A DNA stretch of 64,000 bases from Sipunculus nudus (GCA_026874595.1 CM049306.1:1938019-2002018), one strand, 5' to 3'; positions 24,101 through 36,728 are shown, counted from the first letter of the stretch. Program-made: numbers and translations. Notes: a model not told the origin generated them from the letters alone.

Positions 24101-27100
24101 CCTCTTCAGTTTGCTGTACTGGTTTTTTATGTTATTGTCCCACCTGAATCTGGAGTGTCCTGGGTGTCTCTTCAGTTTGCTGTACTGGTTTTTGATGTTA
24201 TTGTCCTACCTGAATTTGGATAGTCCTTGATGCCTCTTCAGTTTGCTGTACTGGTTTTTCATGTGATTGTCCTACCTGAATCTGGAGTGTCCTGGGGGCC
24301 TCTTCAGTTTGCTGTACTGGTTTTTGATGTTATTGTCCTACCTGAATCTGGAGTGTCCTGGGTGTCTCTTCAGTTTGCTGTAGTGGTTTTTGATGTTATT
24401 GTCCTACCTGAATCTGGAGTGCCCTGGGGGCCTCTTCAGTTTGCTGTACTGGTTTTTGATGTTAATGTCCTACCTGAATCTGGAAAGTCCTGGGGGCCTC
24501 TTCAGTTTGCTGTACTGGTTTTTTATGTTATTGTCCCACCTGAATCTGGAGTGTCCTGGGTGTCTCTTCAGTTTGCTGTACTGGTTTTTGATGTTATTGT
24601 CCTACCTGAATTTGGATAGTCCTTGATGCCTCTTCAGTTTGCTGTACTGGTTTTTCATGTGATTGTCCTACCTGAATCTGGAGTGTCCTGGATGCCTCTT
24701 CAGTTTGCTGTACTGGTTTTTGATGTTAATGTCCTACCTGAATCTGGAAAGTCCTGGGGGCCTCTTCAGTTTGCTGTACTGGTTTTTTATGTTAATGTCC
24801 TACCTGAATCTGGAGTGTCCTGGATGCCTCTTCAGTTTGCTGTACTGGTTTTTGATGTTAATGTCCTACCTGAATCTGGAAAGTCCTGGGGGCCTCTTTG
24901 GTTTGCTGTACTGGTTTTTGATGTTAATGTCCTACCTGAATCTGGAAAGTCCTGGGGGCCTCTTTAGTTTGCTGTACTGGTTTTTGATGTTAATGTCCTA
25001 CCTGAATCTGGAAAGTCCTGGGGGCCTCTTCAGTTTGCTGTACTGGTTTTTGATGATATTGTCCTACCTGAATCTGGAGTGTCCTGGATGCCTCTTCAGT
25101 TTGCTGTACTGGTTTATGATGTTATTGTCCTACCTGAATCTGGAGTGTCCTGGGGGCTACTTCAGTTTGCTGTACTGGTTTTTGATGTTATTGTCCTACC
25201 TGAATCTGGAGTGTCCTGGATGCCTCTTCAGTTTGCTGTAGTGGTTTTTGATGTTATTGTCCTACCTGAATCTGGAGTGTCCTGGGTGTCTCTTCAGTTT
25301 GCTGTAGTGGTTTTTGATGTTATTGTCCTACCTGAATTTGGAGTGCCCTGGGGGCCTCTTCAGTTTGCTGTACTGGTTTATGATGGTATTGTCCTACCTG
25401 AATCTGGAGTGTCCTGGGGGCCTCTTCAGTTTGCTGTACTGGTTTTTCATGTTATTGTCCTACCTGAATCTGGAGTGTCCTGGGGGCCTCTTCAGTTTGC
25501 TGTACTGGTTTTTGATGTTAATGTCCTACCTGAATCTGGAAAGTCCTGGGGGCCTCTTCAGTTTGCTGTACTGGTTTTTGATGTTATTGTCCTACCTGAA
25601 TCTGGAGTGTCCTGGATGCCTCTTCAGTTTGCTGTACTGGTTTATGATGTTATTGTCCTACCTGAATCTGGAGTGTCCTGGATGCCTCTTCAGTTTGCTG
25701 TACTGGTTTTTTATGTTATTGTCCCACCTGAATCTGGAGTGTCCTGGGTGTCTCTTCAGTTTGCTGTACTGGTTTTTGATGTTATTGTCCTACCTGAATT
25801 TGGATAGTCCTTGATGCCTCTTCAGTTTGCTGTACTGGTTTTTCATGTGATTGTCCTACCTGAATCTGGAGTGTCCTGGGGGCCTCTTCAGTTTGCTGTA
25901 ATGGTTTTTTATGTTATTGTCCTACCTGAATCTGGAGTGTCCTGGGTGTCTCTTCAGTTTGCTGTAGTGGTTTTTGATGTTATTGTCCTACCTGAATCTG
26001 GAGTGCCCTGGGGGCCTCTTCAGTTTGCTGTACTGGTTTTTTATGTTATTGTCCTACCTGAATCTGGAGTGTCCTGGATGCCTCTTCAGTTTGCTGTACT
26101 GGTTTTTGATGTTAATGTCCTACCTGAATCTGGAAAGTCCTGGGGGCCTCTTCAGTTTGCTGTACTGGTTTTTTATGTTAATGTCCTACCTGAATCTGGA
26201 GTGTCCTGGATGCCTCTTCAGTTTGCTGTACTGGTTTTTGATGTTAATGTCCTACCTGAATCTGGAAAGTCCTGGGGGCCTCTTTAGTTTGCTGTACTGG
26301 TTTTTGATGTTAATGTCCTACCTGAATCTGGAAAGTCCTGGGGGCCTCTTTAGTTTGCTGTACTGGTTTTTGATGTTAATGTCCTACCTGAATCTGGAAA
26401 GTCCTGGGGGCCTCTTCAGTTTGCTGTACTGGTTTTTGATGATATTGTCCTACCTGAATCTGGAGTGTCCTGGATGCCTCTTCAGTTTGCTGTACTGGTT
26501 TATGATGTTATTGTCCTACCTGAATCTGGAGTGTCCTGGGGGCTACTTCAGTTTGCTGTACTGGTTTTTGATGTTATTGTCCTACCTGAATCTGGAGTGT
26601 CCTGGATGCCTCTTCAGTTTGCTGTAGTGGTTTTTGATGTTATTGTCCTACCTGAATCTGGAGTGTCCTGGGTGTCTCTTCAGTTTGCTGTAGTGGTTTT
26701 TGATGTTATTGTCCTACCTGAATCTGGAGTGTCCTGGATGCCTCTTCAGTTTGCTGTAGTGGTTTTTGATGTTATTGTCCTACCTGAATCTGGAGTGTCC
26801 TGGATGCCTCTTCAGTTTGCTGTAGTGGTTTTTGATGTTATTGTCCTACCTGAATCTGGAGTGTCCTGGGGGCTACTTCAGTTTGCTGTACTGGTTTTTG
26901 ATGTTATTGTCCTACCTGAATCTGGAGTGTCCTGGATGCCTCTTCAGTTTGCTGTACTGGTTTATGATGTTATTGTCCTACCTGAATCTGGAGTGTCCTG
27001 GGTGTCTCTTCAGTTTGCTGTACTGGTTTTTTATGTTATTGTCCTACCTGAATCTGGAGTGTCCTGGGGGCCTCTTCAGTTTGCTGTAGTGGTTTTTTAT

Positions 27101-27839
27101 GTTATTGTCCTACCTGAATCTGGAGTGTCCTGGATGCCTCTTCAGTTTGCTGTACTGGTTTATGATGTTATTGTCCTACCTGAATCTGGAGTGTCCTGGG
27201 GGCCTCTTCAGTTTGCTGTAGTGGTTTTTTATGTTATTGTCCTACCTGAATCTGGAGTGTCCTGGATGCCTCTTCAGTTTGCTGTACTGGTTTTTGATGT
27301 TATTGTCCTACCTGAATCTGGAGTGTCCTGGGGGCCTCTTCAGTTTGCTGTACTGGTTTATGATGTTATTGTCCTACCTGAATCTGGAGTGTCCTAGGGG
27401 CCTCTTCAGTTTGCTGTACTGGTTTTTTATGTTATTGTCCTACCTGAATCTGGAGTGTCCTGGATGCCTCTTCAGTTTGCTGTACTGGTTTATGATGTTA
27501 TTGTCCTGCCTGAATCTGGAGTGTCCTGGGGGCCTCTTCAGTTTGCTGTACTGGTTTATGATGTTATTGTCCTACCTGAATCTGGAGTGTCCTAGGGGCC
27601 TCTTCAGTTTGCTGTACTGGTTTTTTATGTTATTGTCCTACCTGAATCTGGAGTGTCCTGGATGCCTCTTCAGTTTGCTGTACTGGTTTATGATGTTATT
27701 GTCCTACCTGAATCTGGAGTGTCCTGGGGGCCTCTTCAGTTTGCTGTACTGGTTTTTGATGTTATTGTCCTACCTGAATCTGGAGTGTCCTGGGGGACTC
27801 TTCAGTTTTCTGTACTGGTTTTTGATGTTAATGTCCTAC
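15120..27839 (-). repeat. 66-bp tandem array of the exon H 5' splice site, about 193 copies
   Basis: Period 66 bp. On the minus strand each unit is about 32-35 nt of exon H end (A-A-A then L-K-R-P-P-G-H-S-R-F), the donor CAG|GTAGGAC and about 30 nt of the adjoining intron (aataacatcaaaaaccagta). The array abuts exon H exactly at its donor. Variants such as gggggcctc, ggatgcctc and gggtgtctc form higher-order blocks: near-identical stretches recur with shifts of about 990, 1056, 1650, 396 and 1386 bp (15, 16, 25, 6 and 21 units). The far end, 15120-15240, is the most degenerate. Since 66 is a multiple of three, long open frames appear on both strands. They are artefacts. Confidence 0.97.
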
Positions 27840-27967
27840 CTGAATCTTGAGTGTCCTGGGGGCCTCTTCAGTTTGTGCTTCTTCATGAAGTGATTGGTCA
27901 GCTTAGCTCCCGTATTACACTGTACAGAACACAGATGGCAGGCGTAGTACCTCTTCTCTGCCTCAGC
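27840..27967 (-). CDS. HINFP: HINFP exon H (last zinc finger and following basic segment)
   Basis: Acceptor CTTTGTCCAG ends at 27968, and the donor AG|GTAGGAC starts at 27839. It encodes 42 residues plus two bases of a split codon (phase 0 in, phase 2 out). The finger C-H-L-C-x12-H-F-M-K-K-H is followed by K-L-K-R-P-P-G-H-S-R-F, matching human K-W-P-S-G-H-P-R-F-R after its last finger. Its last bases are the source of the 66-bp array. Reading past the true donor gives TAG in the next codon, so use of a downstream copy of the donor would truncate the protein. Confidence 0.93.
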
Positions 27968-28680
27968 CTGGACAAAGCAAAGAAAGTCATTGAAAATATA
28001 CAAGCTGATGCTGTCATTCACACATCACTATCACTGATCCAAAATTGACCATAGTGGAATGACCATTGTGTATGTGTACTACTTCTCTGGGTTTGTGGGA
28101 AAAAAATCTTCTAAAAAATGATACATTGCAAAAATGTTGAATAATAACTGTATGTGAAAGTTGTAAACAAAATGATATTTAAGTTGCCCTAAAGTTTTTC
28201 TTGAAAAAAAGTGGGAGAAATGAATCAGGGACCCCACTAGTTACAGCCTGTTTTTTTGGCAAGTGTCTGAAAATTTGCCAATATAATCAATACTGCATAT
28301 GTGTTGTTTTATTTCTCTTATTTGTCAGTTATTTATACATTTTCTTAAAACATCTCACTTTAAACATAGAGCATTTAATGGTCTCTAGAGGCAGCAAAAT
28401 CCCAGTGAAAATACAAATTCATCAACCCAGGTCACATATTAGTGTAAACATAAACAAACATTTATCATGAAGTCCAGAACCACAACACAGTCTTTAAATA
28501 TGTGTAAATACAATTGTGAAAACAATTTGGCGAGGGACGTTGGGCAGGGTCCGGGGAATGAGTTTGGTTCATAGTCACACAAGATAACAAATGTACAGTC
28601 TCCATTATATGACTGTAACAGGCCTGAGGAGTCGCATCATCCATCATGAAACAATTGTGCCGTAAGGAGACAGAAATCAG

Positions 28681-28786
28681 TTCACCAGTTTAATGTTACA
28701 TGTAATACAGTAAATCCCGCTGACATGAATCAGTTCACCAGTTTAATGTTACATGTAATACAGTAAATCCCGCTAACATGACCAAA
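28681..28786. repeat. 53-bp direct tandem duplication
   Basis: The block 'ttcaccagtttaatgttaca...cccgctgacatga' starts at 28681 and again at 28734 with one clear difference (gctgacatg versus gctaacatg), so it is recent. It is intronic and not at an exon edge. Confidence 0.9.
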
Positions 28787-31759
28787 CGAGGCAACAGTCA
28801 ATGTGGTCGAGGTCATGCTGCATTACAAGTACCTTGACAAATGAAACTCCAGTCTGTAAACACAAACCAACACCTAGCATGCATTTCATAATTTTTTTTT
28901 ACAAAGAAAAACAATCACAGATAATACTAAGTGTTATGGAACAGATAAATTCCATTTTGCATGCTGTTCAAAATACACTACAAAGGTTATCATTAAGTGT
29001 TTAGAAAAGATTCCTCAGATCTGTAATGACCTTCACCCTTCCTTCCAACTGTCATGTCAACTGCCAAGACCCTGGACAGATGTTTGTAAGTGATATTTCT
29101 GTATATTAACTGATGGTTTCGATGGTTACGTATAATCAGATTTTGTTAGTTCCAAAACACAGCAGTGACAGTCTGGGCTCTGTCAAGTTGTCCAACAGGA
29201 ACAATCACCTGTTTTCCCTCTATCAAGTCAAAATTTCTCATAGGTTTATTACAATCAGCATTTTACATTTTGGCATTAGTTATGCTTGAAATAAACACCC
29301 TTCAAACTGGTCATTTTAATTTTCCACAGGGGTTAACCAGGGCCCATTTAAGGTAAAAATATGCAGCAATACAAAAGTTTTTGTGTTCAATTGTCCTGTT
29401 TATGGCTTATTTGACTGTGAAGCTCCTTATTTGACATAATGAGAGCCCCATCATATTGAACACGCTTCATGGACTTTTAAAAGATCTCATTGAGAAAACC
29501 AAAGGAATGAGCAATTCTCACCTAAAAAGCTTAACCAGTCCCTATGGTAACCATTATTTTCCCCCAAATCCCTTGATGATTTTGATAGCATGAAATTATG
29601 TCAGGGTTTCCCAAGCCCATAAATTTTGGATAGTGAAAGGATATTTTCTCCAAGATTAGCACCTTAAATTATCCTAAATCTCAACAGAGGTCATAACTTG
29701 GCAAGCTGGCCTAGAACAACACAACGCTGATATGATGGAATCATCCATGTACATATTTACTATTAACACCATCATTTTCCGTCCTATATATAAATAAAAT
29801 AATCTCAACTGTGGAAGGGATTTTCAGTGTTCTCACACGGACTTATCAACATTCAGGTCAGTTGCGCTGAATTTTAAGAAAAATGCGGGTTATAGGCCAC
29901 ACCATTTTTGTGAAGTGTTATATCAAAACATGAAAGTTTTGTTGGATTTAACTGACAAAAATTTGGATTTTATAACAAGGGACCCATGGGTCATGGCGAT
30001 CAGCTGTTATATATGATCACAAAATATGATTTGGAAGAGGAGGAAAGCGAATGCTGGTTTTGTGTGGTAATATAAGCTGTATTATGAGTTGATGGTGTTT
30101 AAATCAAGTTATGTAAGATTTTGATAATATCCTTGGAGACAGGGAAGAGGAATGATATCATTTATATTATTTACAGTTGGAAATCGTGTACTAATGTCAC
30201 ATAGGTTTTGACTTGGCTATATAACTTTATCCACATTGAAGTAGAATTATTTGAAAAACAAAAAATGTCCCTTATCAGTCATGTTAATTATGCTTTTTAC
30301 AAATGAGTTAACTGTTATTTAATCATTACAGGTTATCCCTACCCAAGAGTAGCACTAGCACAAATAATATCAGTTAAACTATTTATTGAAAATTAATATC
30401 AAATATTGTGTCAAATATAATTTAAATTAAAAATAATAACAGTATCATCTGAGAAGATTTTTTAATAGAATAATCAAAATAAATGATTATTAATATAATA
30501 TTAAAGAGTATATTCATGAATGCATTCATGAATACATTTTGAAAGTATTTGCATTTGTATTCAAATACTTTCATTTTTACCTGTATTCCTATTCTTATGC
30601 ATGAAATTATGGATTACATATTCATATTCACATTCAAATACATTTCAAAAGTATTTGCACCCTGTCTGGTATTTATTCAGTTTCAGCTAAACAAAGTTCT
30701 TGAGAATTCAGAATATACAAATTTCACAAATTTAAATAATGATCATAAGTACCTGGTTTTATGGCTTTAATTTATATTAAAAAAAATTAAACTATTATAT
30801 TCACTTTGGACTACTTTCACATCAATCTACGCACTAGACATAGCAAGAGTCTTATCACAATTATTAACATTACAGAAATCATAATGGGAACTTGTCTAAG
30901 ATCTTATTTTTTATCATTTTCAAATATTTTTATTTTTTTAATTTATCAGAAAAAAATTAAAAGTAATATCAGCTATAAAACCATTATATGTGCAAAAGAT
31001 CACCCAAGGATAAGAACATCCTATAAATTATACAAGGAGAAAACTAGAGATGGGCAAGTTTAATTTTATTTACTGAAATAAAGGAACCAGTAAAATAAAT
31101 TTTGATTAATTACAGTCTTGTGACAGCTGATACAGCCAGGAGTCTTTATGTCATCAGGAAAACATATTGACATCTTTAATACTTGTTTCAGTAAATTTAA
31201 AAATGTTGACATATTTTAATTTTTTTTATAATTTTGAAATAAATATTAATTAACAAGCTGAAACACTTGTTAAAGACCTGGAAATTTAGATTAATATTAT
31301 CAACTGCATCTTTGTTTATCATTAATTTCCTTCATATAATCCCTAATAGTAAAGAACATTATAATTTAATTTTTTTTTTCATTATTTAAATTGAAATGAA
31401 AAATACCACAGAGGACTCCATGGTGTTATTTGGAATACATTTTCATCCATCCATACAAAATCCATAAAACATCAGTAATTGCAAGGTAATTCCCTGTTAC
31501 TCATCAACTATCAAATTCCTTTTCTATTAATTTTTCTTAAACTTGTTATTGTAGACCAATAAAAATTATATATTTATTGTTTATTGTTATGTGTTGGTCA
31601 AAACAACTAATAGATGAGTAGGGTTGGACACCTGGATCAACTAGGGCCAGCCATAAGCTGCCTGGCTGACCAGTATATGCCCCACCTCAAGTGTGCATAA
31701 TTTGCCTAAAAGGTCACAAGGTGACATACAGGTGACTGAAGAGGGGCTGGGTAGAGCCT

Positions 31760-33146
31760 GGGTCTGACATGGTCTCATAAAAACTTTAATTAAAGCTAGA
31801 GTTTTTGGAAAATTTCTTTCAACTTTCAAAAGTAACAAGCTGAAATCCTTATGCATACATGATATGAAAATTATATCAACAGGGCTTACAGGAAACACAC
31901 GTGCCATGGTCAAATTTGGGCATAATTTAAGGTACTGAGGTTTATCCTAGTAACTTATAAAATTTGAAAAATTCAGAACTCATCTTGGCTACATAATTGA
32001 ATTTTGATTAAATAATGTTATATCCCTGTCAAAAAATCTCTGCCTTCAGCAATTCTCATGTTAAGGGAGTAAATATATTTCTTGATTTTTTGCGAAGTGC
32101 ATTATGTTTGGGCCCATAATTTAAAACAATTACGCAATACTGACATCATTTCTGGCTATGTGCATAGAGAGTGTATAGAAGAACATGTATATTATATATG
32201 ATCAAAGTCAGATCAGTGGTTTTGATATAAGGCAGTCCTGAAGTGTAACAATGGGGTTTTAACTGAAAATTGAAGTTTTTTCTTAATATCTCAAAGGAAT
32301 GAAGTCTTAATGACCAAATTTTTGGTATGGTAGGGGATTATAGGGACAGCTAACTGCATGCCAAATTTTGGGAGCTGGCCTTGAAAGCTGGGGTGCTGAG
32401 CTCTAGCAAACTGCATAACACTAGCTTGATCTAAACTATACTTAAAACGTTACTGAAAAACTTGAACAAAATCTTAGTTTTTGAACAATTGGTTTCAAAT
32501 TTCAGATGATAACAAATGAAATACTTATGAAAACATGCTGTGAAAATTAAATCCACAGCTGTTACAGAAAAAAACATGTGCCATGGTCAAATCTGGGCAA
32601 AATTTAAGGTACTGATTTTATATTTATGCTAATAACTTATAAAATTTGAACAATTCAGACCTAATTTTGGGTATACAATTGAATCTTGATTAAATGTAGT
32701 TACATACCTGATAAAAAGTCTCTAGCTTCTTGAATTCTCATGTTAAGTGAGTAATTATATTTCCTGAATTTTTACAAAGTGCATTATGTTTGGGCCTATA
32801 ACTTAAAGAATTTAAAAAATATTGAACTAATTTCTGGTATGTGTATAGGAAATATATAGAGGAATTAATATATTAAAAATTATCAATATCAGGTCAGTGG
32901 TTTTGATATTAGGCAGTTTTAAATTGTAACAATGGAGGTTTTTCCTTATTATCTTGAAGGAATGAAGTCCAATTGACCAAATTTTTGGTATGGTAGGAGA
33001 TTTTGGGGACACCTAACAGTATGCAGAATTTCAGATTTGTAGGTCCAACAGTTTCAAAACATTCCAGTTTAACGGATGGACGGACAGGCAGCTGACGGAA
33101 AAAGACCACGACTACAGCTCAGATGACTTTAGTCAGCTGATCTAAA
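31760..33146. mobile_element. Two adjacent copies of the 3'-hairpin dispersed element
   Basis: The first copy (about 31760-32400) breaks off at 'tgccaaattttgggagctgg'. The second (about 32440-33146) runs on to 'ggatggacggacaggcagct' and the terminal hairpin ctcagatgactttagtcagctgatctaaaa. Both share 'gtgccatggtcaaat', 'ttaaggtactga' and 'gtgcattatgtttgggcc' with the copy at 14118-15063. Non-coding. Confidence 0.7.
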
Positions 33147-33590
33147 AATGGTTGAGTTTGAATCTGCCAACACTTTCAAGATAAAAACTTTTGTTTGTTT
33201 TTGAAAATGTGTTAGATTTTCAGCAACTGACAGCTGGCGTCAGAATCATATTTGGGTAACTTGGGATAACTTCAGCTGTTAATGAGCCTCAGTTGCTTGT
33301 GCTGATAGAGTCATAAGGTCAATGGCTGTTACTTCAAAAATGGACCTATTCAAGTTCAAGGTTACTCTACATGTAAAGGTCATGACCTCTCTTTAAAAGT
33401 GCTATGTCCACTCACTCTTGTATGCACAAGTTCAATCTGAAGGAAAACTGCAGTATCAATTCTACACAGCTTACAACACAACAATTTATAATTCTGTGCA
33501 CAGCATACAAAATGTTGTTAGTAACCAAAACCTTGACCAGTCACAGTTCATGCTAACCGTGTTCTGTTCCGGAGTTGGGACAAGGCCAAC

Positions 33591-33726
33591 CTGGTGTCTG
33601 TTGCGGTAGTGGGCCGTCAGAGCGGTGTAAGTCACACAGGTGTAGTCACAACCTTGCAGATGGCAGGCGTACGTTGTGTGGCTGTGTTTCTCCATGTGTT
33701 TCTTCAGGTCATTCACAGTTTTGGCT
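33591..33726 (-). CDS. HINFP: HINFP exon G (zinc finger)
   Basis: Acceptor TGTATCTAG ends at 33727, and the donor CAG|GTTGGC starts at 33590. The exon supplies one base to the split lysine codon and then 45 residues, beginning A-K-T-V-N-D-L-K-K-H and ending H-Y-R-N-R-H-Q. It completes the finger begun in exon F (C-P-E-C ... H-M-E-K-H) and encodes a further finger, C-H-L-Q-G-C-x12-H-Y-R-N-R-H, matching human C-D-F-E-N-C ... H-Y-R-K-V-H. The donor (GTTGGC) is weaker than the others. Phase 0 out joins cleanly to exon H. Confidence 0.92.
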
Positions 33727-34449
33727 CTAGATACAGAAAACAGCAGCACTCAGCCTCTTTGTATGTAAAAGTGATAACATAACTTTAACCCTGACCCATC
33801 TTTAACAAAAGGGACCCATGGGTCATGGCACTCAGCTGAATTTAACAAAATCTTAGCAAACTAAAAAAGTATTTATTTTTATTGTTATATATTTTAAAAA
33901 ATATATTAGCATTTGAAAAGCTAGGAGGATATGTCCCTGCTATTAAGGGCTAGTCAAATACAAAATATGATTGCACAAATAACTATGGCATGATTGCCAA
34001 ATCAACAAAATAAACAAGTACCCCTGAGTCATGTCGCTCCGCTAAATTTTGGAAATATTAGCAAATGCAACGCATTCTTACTTCCTTTGGTTTTTCATGT
34101 GTATCAGCATTTGAAAAGCTAAGAGGAAATGGCCCTGTAAATTACAGAATATACACATGAGCTATAATGAAGTATAATAATAAACATTATTGTATTAACT
34201 GAAATAAAATGTTGCAAAAAAATTCAAATGAGCATAAACAAAATTTAAACAAGGCCTTCAGACCTAATGCTAACCTCTGCAAAGTTTTGGAGTATGAATG
34301 GAGGTTTATTTTTAAAATTTAATATTGATCCTCTTAAGTCCTGCATATCTACCTTAGTCATTATGATTTCAGCAAAATTGACGTTTCGGACCTGAAAGTT
34401 TCAGACTAGGACATTTTAAAACTATAATAGAGTGAGGTGTGTTGCATAT

Positions 34450-35650
34450 TAGCATGGATGTCTGCAGCGTAAACGTGAATGTAGGTGGTGCCACCTGTCA
34501 TAAAATCCAGAAAATTGTCCAGGATGTATAAACCTGCAAAATTTCAGGTGGATAAGTCAAACCACTGCTGAGATATGAGTGATTTTATCCCAAGGCAGAT
34601 GAACAGATGGACGCTGTGCATACATGGTTAGAGGTGGCGCCACCAGTTTTGCCTATGATGAAGAGTTATGTGAGATCTATACACAAGCAAAATTTTGGCC
34701 CAATCGGTCAAACGGTTCCCGAGATATGAGCATGGATGTCTGCATAGTAAATGTGAATGTAGGTGGCGCCACCTGTCATAAAATCGAGAAAGCTGTCCAG
34801 GATGTATAAACCCGCAAAATTTCAGGTGGATAGGTCAAACCACTGCTGAGATATGAGTGATTTTATCCCAAGGAAGATGAACAGATGGACACTGTGCATA
34901 AGTGGTTGCAGGTGGCGCCACCAGTTTTGACTATGATGAAGAGCTATGTGAGATCTATACACATGCAAAATTATGGCCCAATCGGTCAAACAGTTCCCGA
35001 GATATGAGCTTGGATGTCTGCAAAGTAAATGTGAATGTAGGTGGCGCCACCTGTCATAAAATCAAGAGAGCTGTCCAGGATGTATAAACCTGCAAAATTT
35101 CAGGTGGAAAAGTCAAACCACTGTTGAGATATGAGTGATTTTATCCAGAGGCAGATGAACAGATGGACGCTGTGCATACATGGTTAGAGGTGGCGCCACC
35201 ATGCAGTTTTGCCTATGATGAAGAGCAATGTGAGATCTATATAAATGCAAAATTTTGGCCCAATCGGTCAAATGGATCCGGAGATATGAGCTTGGATGTC
35301 TGCAGACTAAACGTGAATGTAGGTGGTGCCACCTGTCATAAAATCAAGAAAGCTGTCCAGGATGTATAAACCTGTAAAATTTCAGGTGGATAAGTCAAAC
35401 CACTGCTAAGATATGAGTGATTTTATCTCAAGGCAGATGAACAGATGGACGCTGTGCATAAATGGTTGCAGGTGGCGCCACCATTTTTAGTGTATGTTAT
35501 AAAGCTATCAAAGGGCTACATTTGTGCAAAATTTTTAGCCTGACCAGTCAAAGGGTTCCCGAGATATGTGGGTTTATGTGTGGAAACACACACAAATGGA
35601 TGCTGGGCAGCGAGGAAAGGTCAGAGGTCAACCAAAAATGAGGGCGCAGC
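34450..35650. repeat. About four tandem 278-bp units carrying GGTGGCGCCACC palindromes
   Basis: Units starting at 'atacatggttagaggtggcg' or equivalent are spaced about 278 bp apart (34624, 34902, about 35180, about 35462). Each unit has two copies of the 12-bp palindrome GGTGGCGCCACC (or GGTGGTGCCACC), separated by about 130-147 bp. Other shared blocks are 'gctgtccaggatgtataaac', 'ggcccaatcggtcaaac' and 'gagatatgagtgattttatc'. A single related fragment is at 63058-63175. Short open frames here follow the repeat and are not genes. Confidence 0.85.
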
Positions 35651-36109
35651 AGTTCACATGTGACCTGATGATAAACCTGATTCGCTTAAAATGAAAACCA
35701 AGTTTTTTCAAACAGTTGAAAGATATAGTTCCAATAATCTGGGAATTCAGCATCTGGACATTGTGTCTAGACTTCTAGACACATTGTCTTGACACCCTAG
35801 ACACCCGCCAGAGCTAGGTCAGTTGCCATGGTGATGTCTGGACCCCCACCTGTTTGTACTGAGTGATCTCCTGACTTGGCTGCTGAAACTCATTCATTGT
35901 TGTCAAATCTGTTTTCAAACACATAAAGCCTTTTTTAATTGGCTACAATGTTTTTTTAAAGCTGTATTTACCCAATCTATTCTTATAAACCTGGCAGAAC
36001 CCTACCATAGAATAATTCTTGTAAAGTTTAAACCAATCAGCTTAACAGTTTCATCATAAATCAGCGTATAAGCTAGAAGAGTTTAAAATTACATTTTCGC
36101 TTGTAAAAA

Positions 36110-36605
36110 ACACATCAATGTAGGTGGCGTCACCAATACCTCAATTTCAGATATGACATGTGACAAACATTGGTATAAAATTTGGTGATTATAGCTCTAG
36201 CCGTTTCTGAGATTTTAATTTTAGTGTGCTTTTTTGGACAGATGACTAAGTTCAACCTCCTGTAACTCGGCCAAAAATCTCTGAACTGGAACCATTCGAA
36301 CAAACTTGAGAAAGATTGTTCCAGGGATCATTTCTGTGAAATATTGGACAATTTGGCTGGACAGTTTCGGAGAAGAAGATTTTTAAAGCTTTTTTAGATT
36401 TTTTCCCTATAAAATCTAAGAAAATGCAGTTAGAAAAAAAAATAAACAAAATCTAATAGAGTTTTTTAGATGACTGATTATTTGCAAAAAATTTTGTGAT
36501 GCTAGCTTCTGCCGTTTTTGAGATAGCTATAGTTAACGTACAGACGACGCACGACAGACGACGCACGCTGCCGCACCATCGCATAAGCTCACATGTTCGC
36601 TAAAA
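36110..36605. mobile_element. Dispersed element copy ending 'cgcataagctcacatgttcg'
   Basis: Shares the interior ('cttttttggacagatgacta', 'gggatcatttctgtgaaata') and right terminus with the element ending at 13503. It includes the core 'gtaggtggcgtcaccaatac' near 36120. Non-coding. Confidence 0.7.
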
Positions 36606-36728
36606 AGCATGTAAAACAAGCCAGTTCGGTATAAATTGCATATGCACAGGTAATAAATGAAACTTATGGCCTGAAACAATTTGGCTTGACAGCTTTGGAG
36701 AAAAAGATTTTTAAAGGTTTTTTATACT

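Larger units (their letters stand above)
27968..33590 (-). other. HINFP intron G/H: AT-rich, dispersed repeats, no gene
   Basis: A 5.6-kb intron. It contains a 53-bp tandem duplication (28681-28786), a GACCCATGGGTC palindrome remnant at 29981-29992, very AT-rich DNA at 30100-31600 and two copies of a dispersed element at 31760-33146. No further exon was recognised. Confidence 0.75.
33727..36728 (-). other. HINFP intron F/G, part outside the 74-bp array
   Basis: Holds a GACCCATGGGTC element remnant at 33809-33850, a similar degenerate start near 34020, tandem 278-bp palindrome repeats at 34450-35650 and a second dispersed family copy at about 36110-36605. No coding exon was seen. Confidence 0.7.

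Noticed and set aside
15217-27893. Many long plus-strand open frames with a 22-residue repeat (for example P-L-Q-F-A-V-L-V-F-D-V-I-V-L-P-E-S-G), up to about 500 codons
   Set aside because: The unit is 66 bp, a multiple of three, so any frame without a stop stays open. The sequence derives from the antisense of exon H and its intron. Several frames are open at once, and none shows a start context or composition of a real protein.
33727-33749. Extending exon G upstream to an earlier methionine
   Set aside because: The added residues precede a good acceptor (TATCTAG) and the phase fits exon F only when exon G begins at 33726.
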